A stretch of 64,000 bases of DNA from Sarcomyxa edulis. Taxonomy: Eukaryota > Basidiomycota > Agaricomycetes > Agaricales > Mycenaceae. A model generated the notes under the pieces. It saw only the letters and a list, made by a program, of their open reading frames with translations, was not told where the DNA came from and searched no databases. Numbering within the stretch: position 1 is the stretch's first letter; each line of letters begins with the position of its first letter. Position numbers and translations under genes: made by a program. The stretch covers positions 186,001 to 250,000 of the forward strand of contig QUOL01000015.1 of assembly GCA_009761415.1 (NCBI GenBank), in the 5' to 3' direction. This document shows, piece by piece, positions 10,801-22,129 of the stretch.

Positions 10801-12537
10801 TCTTCGTTCCGCCTAGATTGGAAGATGACGGTGAGTAAACCGGTCTTATTGTGTGATGTGAGATAACTATCTATAGACGTACCATCTCGCCCATGAAATG
10901 CAGATAGATGAGAAACGCATGGAACACTGCAAAATTGATGATATCTGCAGGCTCGAAGCACCCGTCAGTATACCAAGTGACCATCTTTCGTAAATCATTT
11001 ACTCACTTCGTGTCCAAGTGATGCGGTCGGGAACGACGGTGGCGCAACAGCTGAGTAGGAAAGAAGAATTGAATAAACCTGTTTGAGAGATAGTGAGTCA
11101 CGACAAACGTGTACGTACAAGATAAGGAACGCGGTAGCTCCCACGGCTGCTGGGAATCGATTCAATTTTAGTCCGAACAGAGCGATGGTTTGGAGAGCCT
11201 TTGTGTGCGAGTTTAGAGAGATGAAGGGTATATGGGTGGAAACGGCGTACGGAGGTATAATAGAACAACCCCAGAAAATCTTTCGTTCCGCATCCGAAAC
11301 CGTCATGGCTGTAGAATCCACATAGAATCCTATGGAAAAGTAAACGTGTCAGTGGCGGAAATACAGCCGATCGTCTGCAGTAAAGTAGATAGAAACTGAC
11401 ATGAAAAGGACTTGATAAAATGACCTGGACAAATGACACGATGAGCTGTAACTTTTGAGATAGTGAAGACGAGCTCACCAAGACCAGATAGAGACACATA
11501 AGAAACATTGGTATAATTTAGGGCGGTCGCGCGGCCAGTCGTACATGACCATGAATCTGGAATAGATTAACCTTACAGTTCAGCGTCTGAATAACAAATT
11601 CACGAAGAGAAACCTACACGACAGGAAGGCTAGCAATGGGGGCAAACCCGAAGTAGAAGATCTTGTCCATGAGGGTAAAAGAGCCGGGCACGAAGGCGAT
11701 CCCGAGAAGCCAATTGATGATGAGCCATAGAGCAGACCACAGTCCGAGCGTCTTGCGAGGAGTTTAGACGGGTAGCATGACGGGAAGTTGATCGCGTACC
11801 TTTTTGACGAACCAGTATTCCTGACGATAATGGTGCTCTGTCTTGTCGTCGAGGAACGAGCAACTAAAGAATACAAAAATGGCGGGGATTATCCTCCATC
11901 GTAGAATAGTCCATGCCCAGTTCCCGTCATGGTCATGAATAGCTGTTGGACTTTCGTGTTCGCTAACGCCAGCAGTAGCCGTGTGATGAGGTGTTGAGAC
12001 GGATTTTTCAGCGCTAGGACCGCCCTCCGAGTCCGAGCCTTTGACGTCGTCGTCCCATGTGCGATCCACGACAATTTCGTCCACCTCAGTAGCTTCATCA
12101 GCGCCATTATTTCCCTCCTGCTCTCTGGGTCCGTCGTCGTCCACGCTGGGGTCCCCTAAATTTGAATCCGAAGACGGCGCAGTCCCAGTCCCAATGTGGC
12201 GCTTGAACCGTGCCCAGTGTACTGAGAACGCATGAAGAGCACTTCTCTTGTGGCGGTTGGGAAAGGATGTGTTTCCGTTGGGGGGAGGTAGAATGGGACC
12301 ATCACCATCACGATCGTCGTGTTTGCGCCCGCAACGAGAGGTCCTGGTCATATCGTCAACCCGGCGAGTTTCAAGGCTGTCGCGGACATTGCCAAGAGTA
12401 GAGGAGTTTGTGCGCTTCGAAGAACTGATATGGAGGTTAAGTTCGCCATCGTTCTGCATACTGGGCATGGCCACTTCATCGATCCATTTAGACGAGGCTT
12501 TACCGCGGCTAGTAGATGAAAAGGACCAGAATGGCAT
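7852..12537 (-). CDS. Membrane-anchored hybrid histidine kinase
   Basis: A two-component sensor with kinase and receiver in one chain. The N-terminus (ATG 12537) is a long polar, acidic region of about 200 residues. Several hydrophobic segments follow between about 11900 and 11000 (for example [15 protein letters not shown] and [14 protein letters not shown]), so the sensor part is a multi-pass membrane domain. A coiled linker ([20 protein letters not shown]) leads to the H-box [12 protein letters not shown], whose His is encoded by a 14-nt exon. The ATPase domain shows the N-box ([20 protein letters not shown]), DTGYGI and [18 protein letters not shown]. The receiver has MKVLVVDDD, the phospho-Asp in [11 protein letters not shown], and the Lys in [10 protein letters not shown] near the end. 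The ATPase domain has a Ser-rich insert, and a duplicated Pro-rich linker precedes the receiver. The input signal is unknown. A downstream HOG-type relay is inferred from the family. Confidence 0.9.
8605..8895 (-). repeat. Duplicated Pro/Ser-rich linker module in the histidine kinase
   Basis: Two head-to-tail copies of about 141-147 nt encode modules with the shared blocks [28 protein letters not shown] and SRTPPP. They lie between the ATPase domain and the receiver. Both DNA and protein copies are close, so the duplication appears recent. Confidence 0.85.
10625..10638 (-). other. 14-nt micro-exon encoding the histidine-kinase phospho-acceptor His
   Basis: The exon ATATGTCTTTCACG is bounded by a TTCAG acceptor and a GTGAGT donor. 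Spliced to RRLA-S upstream and to the exon starting at 10550 downstream, it gives [13 protein letters not shown] with the H-box in frame. Without this exon the H-box has no His. Confidence 0.82.
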
Positions 12538-13608
12538 ACGAATACGCCTGAAGCGTTGAGTGAATGAGATACGGAAGGATGAAAAGAAAAGGAATTAGTC
12601 GTGGTAAGAGGTAAGAAGGAACCTGAGCATAATCGAGCGTCAGGAGGTGCTAAGATGGCTTTACTTCTCACCCGCCGTTGACGGTTGTGGACGTCTGTCC
12701 GAGTTGTGTCCGACCCTGCCTCTTCTAACGATAACTGGCCAGATTCTTATAGTAGAGTTCATGGTATCTTTGATGGCTACTCAAGGCTAAAGCCCAAGGT
12801 CGCTGATTTGCATCCCAGACGGAGGCAGATTTTATTTTTTCAAAGATGACACTCCGAGTCCGAGTCGAGTCTACAGGTCCCCGGCGGCATTGAACGATGT
12901 CGCGTCCGTCAGACTCGCCGGTCCCTGTACTATCTTGAATATCTTCGGAGAACCAGGGGGCACCTTTCGAGGAAACAAAGTCTCACGTCGCTGTAAAAGA
13001 GCCTAGAACTACCCAAAGTATCCAAAATGTATCCCAATCTGATCGCCTGTCCTGCGCACCGAACCGTTGACCTTGGGCAGTCTCGGGCAGGCGCAGTAGG
13101 ACTGCTAAGTACTTATGGAGATAAATACGATGATGTCGAACCGGTTGTGTGTCGTTTCCTTGACTCGTCGGAGGAATGTTCGGCATGCGTCTGACCGTCC
13201 AAAAATGGAACATCTCAGTCGGCAAGCCCAGAAGACCTGAAATCACTGTTATCAGTCCAAAAAAAAGGAGAAAAACCTGTAGACCTAGAAGGCAATGAGC
13301 ATAGACGACATGTTGTGGATTTTTTGGCGAAAACCATGAGGATGGAGGATTGTTCCACACATTTCTTGAAGATAAACAAGCCACCGATGGCGGAGTATAA
13401 ACATCCCGCGCCTCAAGTGAGCTTTCCTTGTTTCTTCCCTCTTCCCAATATCCTCTCGTAAACCCCACAAATATACCTCGCCACTCTCTATCAATTAACT
13501 CTCTATCTGTATATCCAATTCCCCAACGATTCGCATACACTTCCCATTTTATCTCGGTCTGGTGGCTTTTCAAGCTCAGCTCACAGCACAGTAAGTACAA
13601 GAAGACCG
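12538..13608. other. Divergent promoter region between histidine kinase and SNT2
   Basis: About 1.07 kb between two divergently transcribed genes, so it should hold both promoters and 5' leaders. The minus-strand open frame 12983-13600 (205 codons) has one hydrophobic segment but no recognised domain, and it covers the SNT2 leader; I do not call it a gene. A GTAAGT at 13591 just upstream of the SNT2 start may be the donor of a 5' UTR intron. Confidence 0.5.
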
Positions 13609-16600
13609 ATGGAGATTCCTGTCTACCTGAAAAACGGTCAACGGGTCAAAATAAATGGTAACCCTTATTCCAGATTATATCCTATATAACGAACGCTATT
13701 CAACTTATTTTCTATCATATTTCAAGACCATGTTTACTGTTCCCCGAGCTGGGCAGTCCGTGACGGCACCCCATACTCCATAGCCCGTATAATGGATTTC
13801 CTTCCTCCAGAAGGCTCCCCAAAGGACCCAAACCGACCATTTCTTTACACTCGTGTCCGTTTAGCATGGTATTACCGCCCAGGGGACGTAAGTGACCGAC
13901 CAGTCACTGACCCGCGTCTACTCCTCGCGGCCATGTATTCCGAAATATGCGACATCAACCAACTTAGAGATCGCTGCTACGTCGTGCACAGGGATAAAAT
14001 ATCTGATCTCGCTGGGTGGAAGAAACGGCCTGATCGATTTTATTTCAATCGGTTATTCGATCCTTATATCAAGAAAGAATTCGAAGTGATTCAAGCCACT
14101 GATGTTCGGAATCGTGCGTAACAAGGCGAATTGATAATTTCCAGTTTCTCAAATATTCACTTCGTATCTGTCTAGTCCCTGACAATATCCGAGAAACCCT
14201 TCTCTCTCGATACGAATATGTAGTAGCAGAAAAGGAAGTCGTTCCCGATCTCACAGACGCCATCCGACTCTGCGATACTTGTCAAGACTGGTGTCCAAGG
14301 TAATTCGAATCACCATTTACAACTATAATCTTTTCATTCCTCTTTCTATGTAGTCCAGAAACAGTACAGTGCGACAGGTGCAAACTCTTTTTCCACATGC
14401 ATTGCGTGCAACCGCCTCTCGTCGCGAAACCGTCCCGGGGATACGGCTGGACCTGCGCCCCTTGCTCGCGACAGCACGAAGAGGAAGTAGACAGTCACGA
14501 CGTACGCCATCTCACTCCGTTCGGAGCTAATAAACCTCCAAGGAGCAACGCACCGGCACCCAGAGGGCGAGGAAGACCAAGAAAAGATCGGACACAAGCC
14601 GAAAAGGAAGAGAACCTCCCCATAAAGCATTTTAATATGTGGCCGTTCAGATATTTTGGGTGAGTTCTCCCGTACATCACTGTGCTTTGTTTCTGAGTGT
14701 TGATTGTGATCGTATGGCAAGTCAATATACAGTGGCAGAAGACACACTGGGTATGATTTTTTGCTTCCAATTTCATCTCCGACACACGCAGTATTGACAA
14801 TTCCTATGCAGATCCGGATGACCTCATTTTCCCTCGTACGGCCAGCCGTTTAGGTCCTAAATTCCAAGCAAATGTGCCATTAGCGCCAGGACTTGAGATA
14901 CGGCCAGATATAGAAGAGCGAGGCGGGGACAACACCATCGAAGTCCTGGGAATCATCAACGAACTGTCGGAGGAACAACGTGAGTTGCCGAGAATGTATT
15001 ACGTAAACATTTATTTTGACACGCTTGTCTGCAGTGGCTGAACGTAAGTCTTCTGCCAAACACGGCTTGTAAGTTGCTAACAAATGAGTTTATATCAGTG
15101 GAGGAATGCAAGAGGAGCTTGACGCGTAAACCGGACGTGTATTCCAGCGTCGACTGGCTGACGGAGGTCATAAAGAGGTTTTCTGACGCTATACTGACTT
15201 CGAAACCCTTGTCGGGTGTGAGCATGAAATCACCAATGCGCTCTGAGAAAGTTGGTCTTGCTTTCGATGTCTCTTCGTGGAACTATATACTTACCACCAT
15301 CTAAAGTGGAAGAAGGAAACCCGATATACTGATCGCGACTGGACGCTAGAAGAGAAGGTCGCCTTTGAAGATGCGATCGCCACGCATGGTGCCGAGCTTC
15401 GTGCTGTGCGAGATGATGTGGGATCTCGATCCATTTACGAGGTCGTTCGCTATTATGCTCACTGGAAGAAGTAATACTCCCTCCTATCCAATCTCTCGAA
15501 AGATAGACACTAATCCTTTTTGCTCGTAGTTCGAAACTCGGGGAAGAGAATGCTCGCATCAGAGAACAAGGCTCACCTGCGAAACCCGCTGGAATGCAGT
15601 ATACGGATCTCTCAGATGCTTCGAACGGTCAACGCGTCGGCCTGGAAGACGATGACGAGTCCATCATTTCCCATCCGTCTAGGGCGAGTGTCTGCGGTGC
15701 TTGTCGGACCCGCGAGTCTCAATCCTGGTGGAAAGCGCCGAAGGGCCTTGCTACTGATATCCTTTGCGAGGGATGTGCCATGAATTGGAGAAAGTATGCT
15801 GATTTGAACGTGAGACCCCTCAGAGAAGAGTCAGTGGTCGGAAGCAAGAACAAAAATTCGGACAAGAGGGAGGGAACACCGTTGGCTGGGCCCAGTGCTA
15901 AGCGAGCTAGGGTGAGTCGCCTAAGTTCTGACTACGGAAGGTTGTTAACGACAGAGATGGATGCCAGACCAGCGCATCCGTGCATTCAAGCCCTCCTCCT
16001 CCATCTGTTCCTCAAATAAGATGCCTCTGCTGTTTGAAGAATGGGCCGATAGGAAAAGTTTTGCAGTGCCGGCAGTGCAAATTCAGGGTCCATGCGGGTA
16101 AGGCCCATATTGCTCGAATATATCGCCCAGATTACTCACATGGGCCCTTCAGGTTCTTGTGGGGCAATCGTAGACCCGTCAGCCGTGGAAAAATGGATTT
16201 GCGAATTATGTGAAAACGAGAAAACCCTTGAAGCTTCCGTGGTGCGTATTCAGGTCTAATTCTCTATTAACAGCGCTGATTGCAGTCTCTGTCTCTTAGA
16301 ATTCAAATTGTCTTCTTTGCCCGCGCGTAAGAAAGATAAGGAAAGACAAACCTATTGACCCACCTCCGGATAACTTCCTCCGCGCTTGCAAGCCCACTGA
16401 AGGTCAAGGCTGGGTCCATGTTCTATGCTCTGTCTTTATCCCGGAACTCAATTATACTGACGCCTCACGACTGCGGCTCGTGGAAGGCATGAGTACTATT
16501 TCTACACATCGTTGGACCAGGGTAAGGAAGGCCTTCATATACACGCTCTTGACATTGTCTGACTCGGATTTCGCCGTCTATAAGAAATGCTATATATGCG

Positions 16601-17285
16601 GTGAGGTAGAAGGAGCCGTGATTCGTTGCGGCGACTGTACCAGGGAATATCATGCATCCTGTGCGTGGAAGCACGGTCACAGATTTGGTTTCGAGATTCA
16701 GCCGGTTTGTGGTTTTCGCAGCTGATACTCAGTTGGATTACTGATTTTTCTTTCCCCTTCCCTTTCTCCTCAGGTCAAGATTAATCGTCGGGATACTACA
16801 ATAATGGTCAATTTCAAAGGAGAATCAGGGTGTATGGTCGCTCTCATCTGTTGCAAAGAGCATGATCGCAGTAAGCGCGACATGTACGACATCTGTGAGA
16901 CGGACGAAGGAGGAGAGGTATTGGCATCCACGCTCTTTGAATGCATTTCTACCCGTCGCTCACGACTCGTATCTTTCAGACTGCTTTACAAGTATATTGC
17001 CAGGCATATAAACAAGCTCGCACTGGTCAAGCTCACGGTCTGCTTCGCAAAGCCCGTCGTCTCGACCAGATTATGAACATCCGCCCCGAAGTCACAGCAG
17101 CCGCCGAACCTTCTTCGGAACCCCAATGTTACCGTTGCCGGACTGAATACTCTCCTGTATTCTATCGTATAGCCGAAGCTCAGAGCACTGTCGGTGGCGG
17201 GATGCCACAAACCTGGCTCTGCCACAAGTGTCATTTCGAGACTGGAGAAATTGCTGGCGAGGCGATCGGTATAGCGGTGTCATGA
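13609..17285 (+). CDS. SNT2: SNT2-type chromatin regulator (BAH, PHD, SANT, extended PHD)
   Basis: A histone-reading nuclear protein; in yeasts Snt2 works with Ecm5/Lid2-type demethylases and Rpd3 deacetylase. The start exon gives MEIPVYLKNGQRVKIN, splicing at 13657/13727 into DHVYCSPSWAVRDGTPYS, which completes the BAH domain ending at the DRCYVVHRDKI segment. A PHD finger follows (LCDTCQDWC...CDRCKLFFHMHC...CAPC, about 14260-14480). Next come an ELM2-like segment (YSSVDWLTEVIKRFSD) and a SANT domain (DRDWTLEEKVAFEDAIATHG to YEVVRYYAHW). A CxxC zinc motif (CGACRTRESQSWW...CEGCAMNW) precedes an extended PHD (CLCCLKNG, CELCEN, CLLCPR, WVHVLCSVFIPE, CYICGEVEGAVIRCGDC, YHASCAW). Another CxxC pair lies near the C-terminus (CYRCRTEY, CHKCHF). 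At least ten introns are seen. Start choice rests on reconstructing the BAH domain; the first ATG of the longer open frame (13792) would cut it. Confidence 0.9.
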
Positions 17286-17407
17286 CCTTCCTGATTATGG
17301 TTATAGAGTACATATCCTGTGTCCGTACGGACATAATGCAAGGTATCAAATACAGATGCAGATAACGTAGCGGAATGGGTTTATATATAAATCAGATAAT
17401 CTAATCA

Positions 17408-20400
17408 CTATGCTTTCACTCGTTTGTAGAACAAGACATAGGCTTTTTGGGCCTGTCAGAGGAGTATAAGCCATACAGAAACACGGTGATGGAACGCAGT
17501 CGACATACCACTACTTGCTTGGTGTCGACGGGCTTGATGCTGCTATCATCACAATACATCCAACTTCCACGAGATGCGATAAAGGCAGTATCTAGGGATA
17601 AAACAGACACGCGTCAGTTACGGATACAGATTGAAGAGGACTAAAACTTCGTACAATGGCCGCTACTCAAATTGCCATAGTGATTCGTAACGCCGTACAA
17701 GTCATACTTATAAGGCGGAGACTGCTGGCGCGGATCGTCCAATGGCATTTTGAGCCCCCCGTTCAGTTCACTTACGTCGACACCAGGCGGCAAGGATGGT
17801 GGCATGAAGTTGGTTAGATCTAATGACTTGAGAGGGTAGTCAACGAAAGTGTCGACCTTGTCCGAAAAGCGACCGTTGCTTTCGAAACGCTTTAGATGGA
17901 TGACAAGGATTGGAGGAAGACGGGAAAGGGATAGCTGCTTCGTAGCTTTGCGCTTCACTTTGCATTTGGGACAATCCCTAGAGAAGAAAGACATTGGCAT
18001 CTAGGGTGTGAGGAAACCGCGGATACAAAGCATACCATGCATCATCGTTCGCCATGACTTCCGTCGTAAGTAAAGAGTCCAGACAGCGCTGGAGAGGAAC
18101 TTTTCCAGAATAGCCATGTGGAATAGGTAGTTGAAGTATCGAAAAGACGTTGAAGGTCGTGGATGTCTAACAAAACCTTAGCTGACTGGTTCATACAAAA
18201 TATGGCAGTGAACTTACATGATGACACGTCAAACACTCCAACCGATTGCGAAATTGCCCTTGGAAATAATCGACAATGATACTGTCGTGCTGAGTTTTCC
18301 ACCTACAAAATTCCCGATCGCTGGCAATTTGTTGAGGTAATCTCTCCAGCTCCGCTTCTTCTTCAGGTTTCAATATCGATGGTATTGGTTGAATAACCCG
18401 GTTAAGATCCTCGTGTATGCCGTCGAGAAGGAAACTGAGGAACTCTTGAGAGTCATGTTGATCCGTATTGTTGTATTGCTGCTTCAATTGGCAGATTGAT
18501 TTCTAGAATAGACCAAATAGGACGTGACGGTCAGCCAAAATGTTCGATCGTAGAACTGCACTAGATTTGTAGTACCCGGAAATCAATGGGGGTGATGTAT
18601 GTGATCTGCCCTTGCCACATTTGATGGACCAATTTTGCAAAAGCTTCAGTTATCCTCCCTTGCGAGCTATGTACGTTCACCCGATTGACGGCAGTACGCC
18701 AACGACCATCTAGCACAATCCCATCTGTGTGAGTTGACTTTGATGTCATGTTGAAAGAAGGACTTACCAGTAAAGAACCGCGCAAAAGGTACAGTGGCAC
18801 TCAAACACTGGATAGTAGAGTTCATGTAGCACGTATTGCCCAGATTCTTCAGCCCCGAGGTCCCGATTTGGATATCGGACCAGTAGGTCACAGGGTAATC
18901 TGACTGAATTCGTGGTGGTGTAGGACGGCTCTGCATTGGTGCTGACGATAGTGAGAGGAGTGCCTGTGTTTGGGTCTGGACAACACGAGGGCGATTATCT
19001 TGTCGTTCCAATGCAGATGAGGCAGCCGCTGGTGGAGGACGGAGAACATGGGAGGAAGAGAGTTCTGGATAGTCGATGGACTGACGAGTAGTGAGGCTAC
19101 TCGCGAGCGCTTCCTGAGATTGATCGATATAATCGCTTCGCCTGCGAGAAAGTGAGGGGTTGAGGGAGGCTTGAGGAGGTGAAGTGATGCTACTGTAATG
19201 TGAAGGAGGAGAGACAAACGGCGATCCTGTGGTGAATTGAGGGGAGAATTGAGGGTATGTGATCGATGATGAACCGTTGGGGGGTATAGGGGGAGTAGAT
19301 ATCTACATAGGTAGGTAACCGAGTAAGTGAAGTTTATAGGGGGAAGGATGATTGTAGTACGAACGTTTCGAGAGTAAGAACCACCAGAAATTGAAGATCT
19401 CAATATTGCAGGCTTGCGAGCTAGAGGTTGTGCAGGTCCGCCATTCAAGATGCTACCACTAGACTCCGCTGGCGACCTGTATATGTTCCATCATCAGTAT
19501 GGTGATATCGAGAATATAGAACGTAGAGTATTTACCGAGAATGATTTGGTATTTGGTCTAATGACTGTTGTGACGTGTGGCCATAGAGCCTCGTTTGATC
19601 AAACGCGACGGGAGGTTTACTAGTCTCAGTTGGACGCGATGGAGGTGTCCAGACTTGGTGAGGATTTGAGGAGATACTCGACAATCCTGCACTGAACCCG
19701 TTTGTCAGACTCGAGGGCAGTGGGGTAGCTATCGACTGTGCTTCTTCTGGCAGAACCACCCCTGCTTTCGCGATCTGCTCATCACACCTCTCCTTCTTCC
19801 ACGCTTCGAGACCACCGACAAGCAACGCCGGTGAGTTCTTCAGAATTTTGGTAAATTCGTGCTCGTAGATCGCTTGGATCAATTGATACAGAGGCGAACG
19901 AGAACCGGCGGAGCCAAACGTCGTGGAAGAATTGTCATAGACGATTATGCTGGAGAATTTATCGCGATTTGCAAACATAGAGGACTCCTGTTTGGGTGCG
20001 AGGACCAACGAATCTTCAATCATCTGGGATGTTAAACTAAGTGAAAGGATATCAATCAGTGCCCATTGTGATTGTCACGATCACCAAGCTCACTTTTCCC
20101 GCAACATCACAGACGGTTCCAGGCATACTACCCCTTGCACCATGATATGTTCTTTGGAGAACTCTGCACGCGTCCGAACATCGAGCAGGAGAATGTTTTC
20201 ATTGTTACGGATATAGTTGACGAGTTCTTTGGGAAAGACGGTACTCGTTACCGGAAGACCGTGTTTGTCAGGAGTGAGGGAGGACGTGGGAGGGGAAGAT
20301 AAATTGGATGGCTTAGGGAACGTAGGAGGGACCGCTGTGGGAACTGCATTATTTGTAAACGTGTTGAGTGTGGTGGGTGTAATGGGCGTCGGAGTGCTGG

Positions 20401-21455
20401 CTGGTCTGTCAGGAATGTTGAGCGTAAATGTCCGAAATGGTGACGGCGACTTTGATGAGCTAGACCCCGTGGGTACAGAGGGTAGTGTCAGTTGAGGGGA
20501 TGTGGATAATGTCTCGTCCAGTTCATCAATAGTGGGGAAAGACTGAGCAAATTCGGATAGGTCGATGGAAGCTGGTGGTGAGGAAGGTGGTGAAGGCGAA
20601 GGTGGGCCGAGAGTCGACGGCGACACGAACGAGTGCGGAGACGAAGAGGAAGAAACAGGTGTGTTTGGCACTAGAGAGGACAGGCTTATAGGTGAAGGGG
20701 GTTGGGTGTAGATGCGGTTGGTCCGTGGAGAAGTCGGAGGAGTAGACCCATTTGGAGGACGTTTCGTCTTGCCAGTCGCCAGGCCAGCATCCTGAAGAGA
20801 CCGCACGCGGTCTGCAATAGATTGGAAAGGTGGATTATCCTCGTTACCAGTGGGAGTACTACTGCAAGCTGATAAGGTAGAGTTCAAGGACCGGAAACAA
20901 ATAGCGAGACAGACCTTGCCATCGCAGCGAGTTTCTTCTCCAAACCATTGATCCTGACACCCAGCTCTTCAAGACCGCAGCTCTGGTCATCGATAAGCCA
21001 CTAACGATGGAAGACATCACGTATGAGTTACACACCTTTAGAAGTTCCTTAAATTCTGGAATCAATGCGCCTTTCTTCCCTTTTTGCTCTTCTTTATACT
21101 CTTGGGAGTTGAATACCAGTCTGGATAGACTTGCGACCTTGGTTAACGCAGATAGAGCATTTTTGAGTTCGCCGTTCGTCTCGCATTCATTGGCCTTCAG
21201 CATCTGAGTTTTGGCAATTCGGATCAGGACTGATGGACTAGCGTTTTTGGCCTCCCTCTTGACGGTATCCTGCGCCTTCTCCTTGATTTCCTCCACAGAC
21301 ATATCATCGGGAGACTTGGTGGTAAAGCCATTTCGAGTCGGTGTTGCTGAAATCACCATGCGTTCGCCGTATGAACTGACGGAGGGAGATTTGGACCACT
21401 TACTCGATGCGAAACCCCCACTGGTTGGTGATGGCAAGACAGTGACACCAGGCAT
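17408..21455 (-). CDS. DOA4: Ubiquitin carboxyl-terminal hydrolase, DOA4/USP8-like, with rhodanese domain
   Basis: A cysteine deubiquitinase of the USP class; yeast Doa4 recovers ubiquitin from cargo at endosomes. After the start (ATG 21455) comes a USP8-dimerisation/MIT-like helical segment (SVEEIKEKAQDTVKREAKNA, then KTQMLKANECETNGELKNAL). A coiled segment (GLEELGVRINGLEKKLAAMA) and a Ser/Pro-rich stretch follow. The rhodanese-like domain is split over two exons (NILLLDVRTRAEFSKEHI and SSIIVYDNSST...LVGGLEAWKKE); no Cys is seen at the loop after VYDNSS, as in non-catalytic rhodanese domains. The USP core has the Cys box GLKNLGNTCYMNSTIQCL (18800-18870), the QHDSQEFLSFLLDGIHEDLN box, the zinc knuckle pairs CLTCHH and CPKC, and the His box GNLSSGHYTAF, which forms only after splicing at about 17650. 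The chain ends AYVLFYKRVKA. Architecture strongly supports the family; endosomal function is by homology. Confidence 0.9.
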
Positions 21456-22129
21456 GAATATGCCTGAAAATCTAGAGAATAAATGAAGTGTAAATCAGCA
21501 TGCACTGTTAGTTTCTGAGAGTCTGTGTCCCGGCCGCGGTGCCTGGGTGATCATGGGCGCAGTTGCGACTTTACGAACAAACTCGACCACATTTGTTTGG
21601 GGGCAATTTGGAGGAGGCTTGGAGGGCTTGGCGCATGCCACTCATCTGTCACTATCATATACTCAGTATGCCCTGCATCTACAGGGCGCATCGAGACATA
21701 TCATTTGCAAGTGTGTAGCGCTATCTAACACATTGGATCGTACAACACGCAGCTCTATACGTATATGTACACCGGCCGACTCCGATAGCGAGGGCGTAGG
21801 TCTAGATCAGGTAGTGAGTAAATTGTGGACCACGTAGCCCAAGACTCGGAGAATGGTGCCAGGGATGCGACAGTGCTCGTCGTCGACGAGGCCTTGATAT
21901 GCCGAAGAGGGTCTTGATCGATGAATTCTGGCACGATTAGTTGCAATGAACGAAGGTCAAGGAAGTGCAAGGAGAATATGACTGAACTTACTACTATTGG
22001 CATGGATACCAGCAATAGTACAGTGAAGCCTCCAAAGCCAAATTTGCATCCCATTCGGAATTCCGAGCATGAAGCAAAAAGGAGAAGGCCTGAGGCAAGA
22101 CAACTCCGTGCCAACAACGCATTTGAGGA
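21456..22129. other. Intergenic, promoter side of the DOA4-like gene
   Basis: No supported gene. Open frames at 21547-21837 (+), 21755-22153 (-) and 21921-22184 (+) show no family signature. The end of the last one overlaps the first unit of the repeat array, where the reading KSELVKRLLQDFVEE resembles the same phase of later repeat units. Confidence 0.45.

Noticed and set aside
12983..13600. 205-codon minus-strand open frame between the histidine kinase and SNT2
   Set aside because: No domain, only one hydrophobic stretch, and it lies in the shared promoter and covers the SNT2 leader. Likely chance or the complement of AT-poor leader DNA.
13792..14121. Start of SNT2 at the first ATG of the long open frame (13792)
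   Set aside because: The frame is open upstream, and a spliced exon from 13609 completes the BAH domain.
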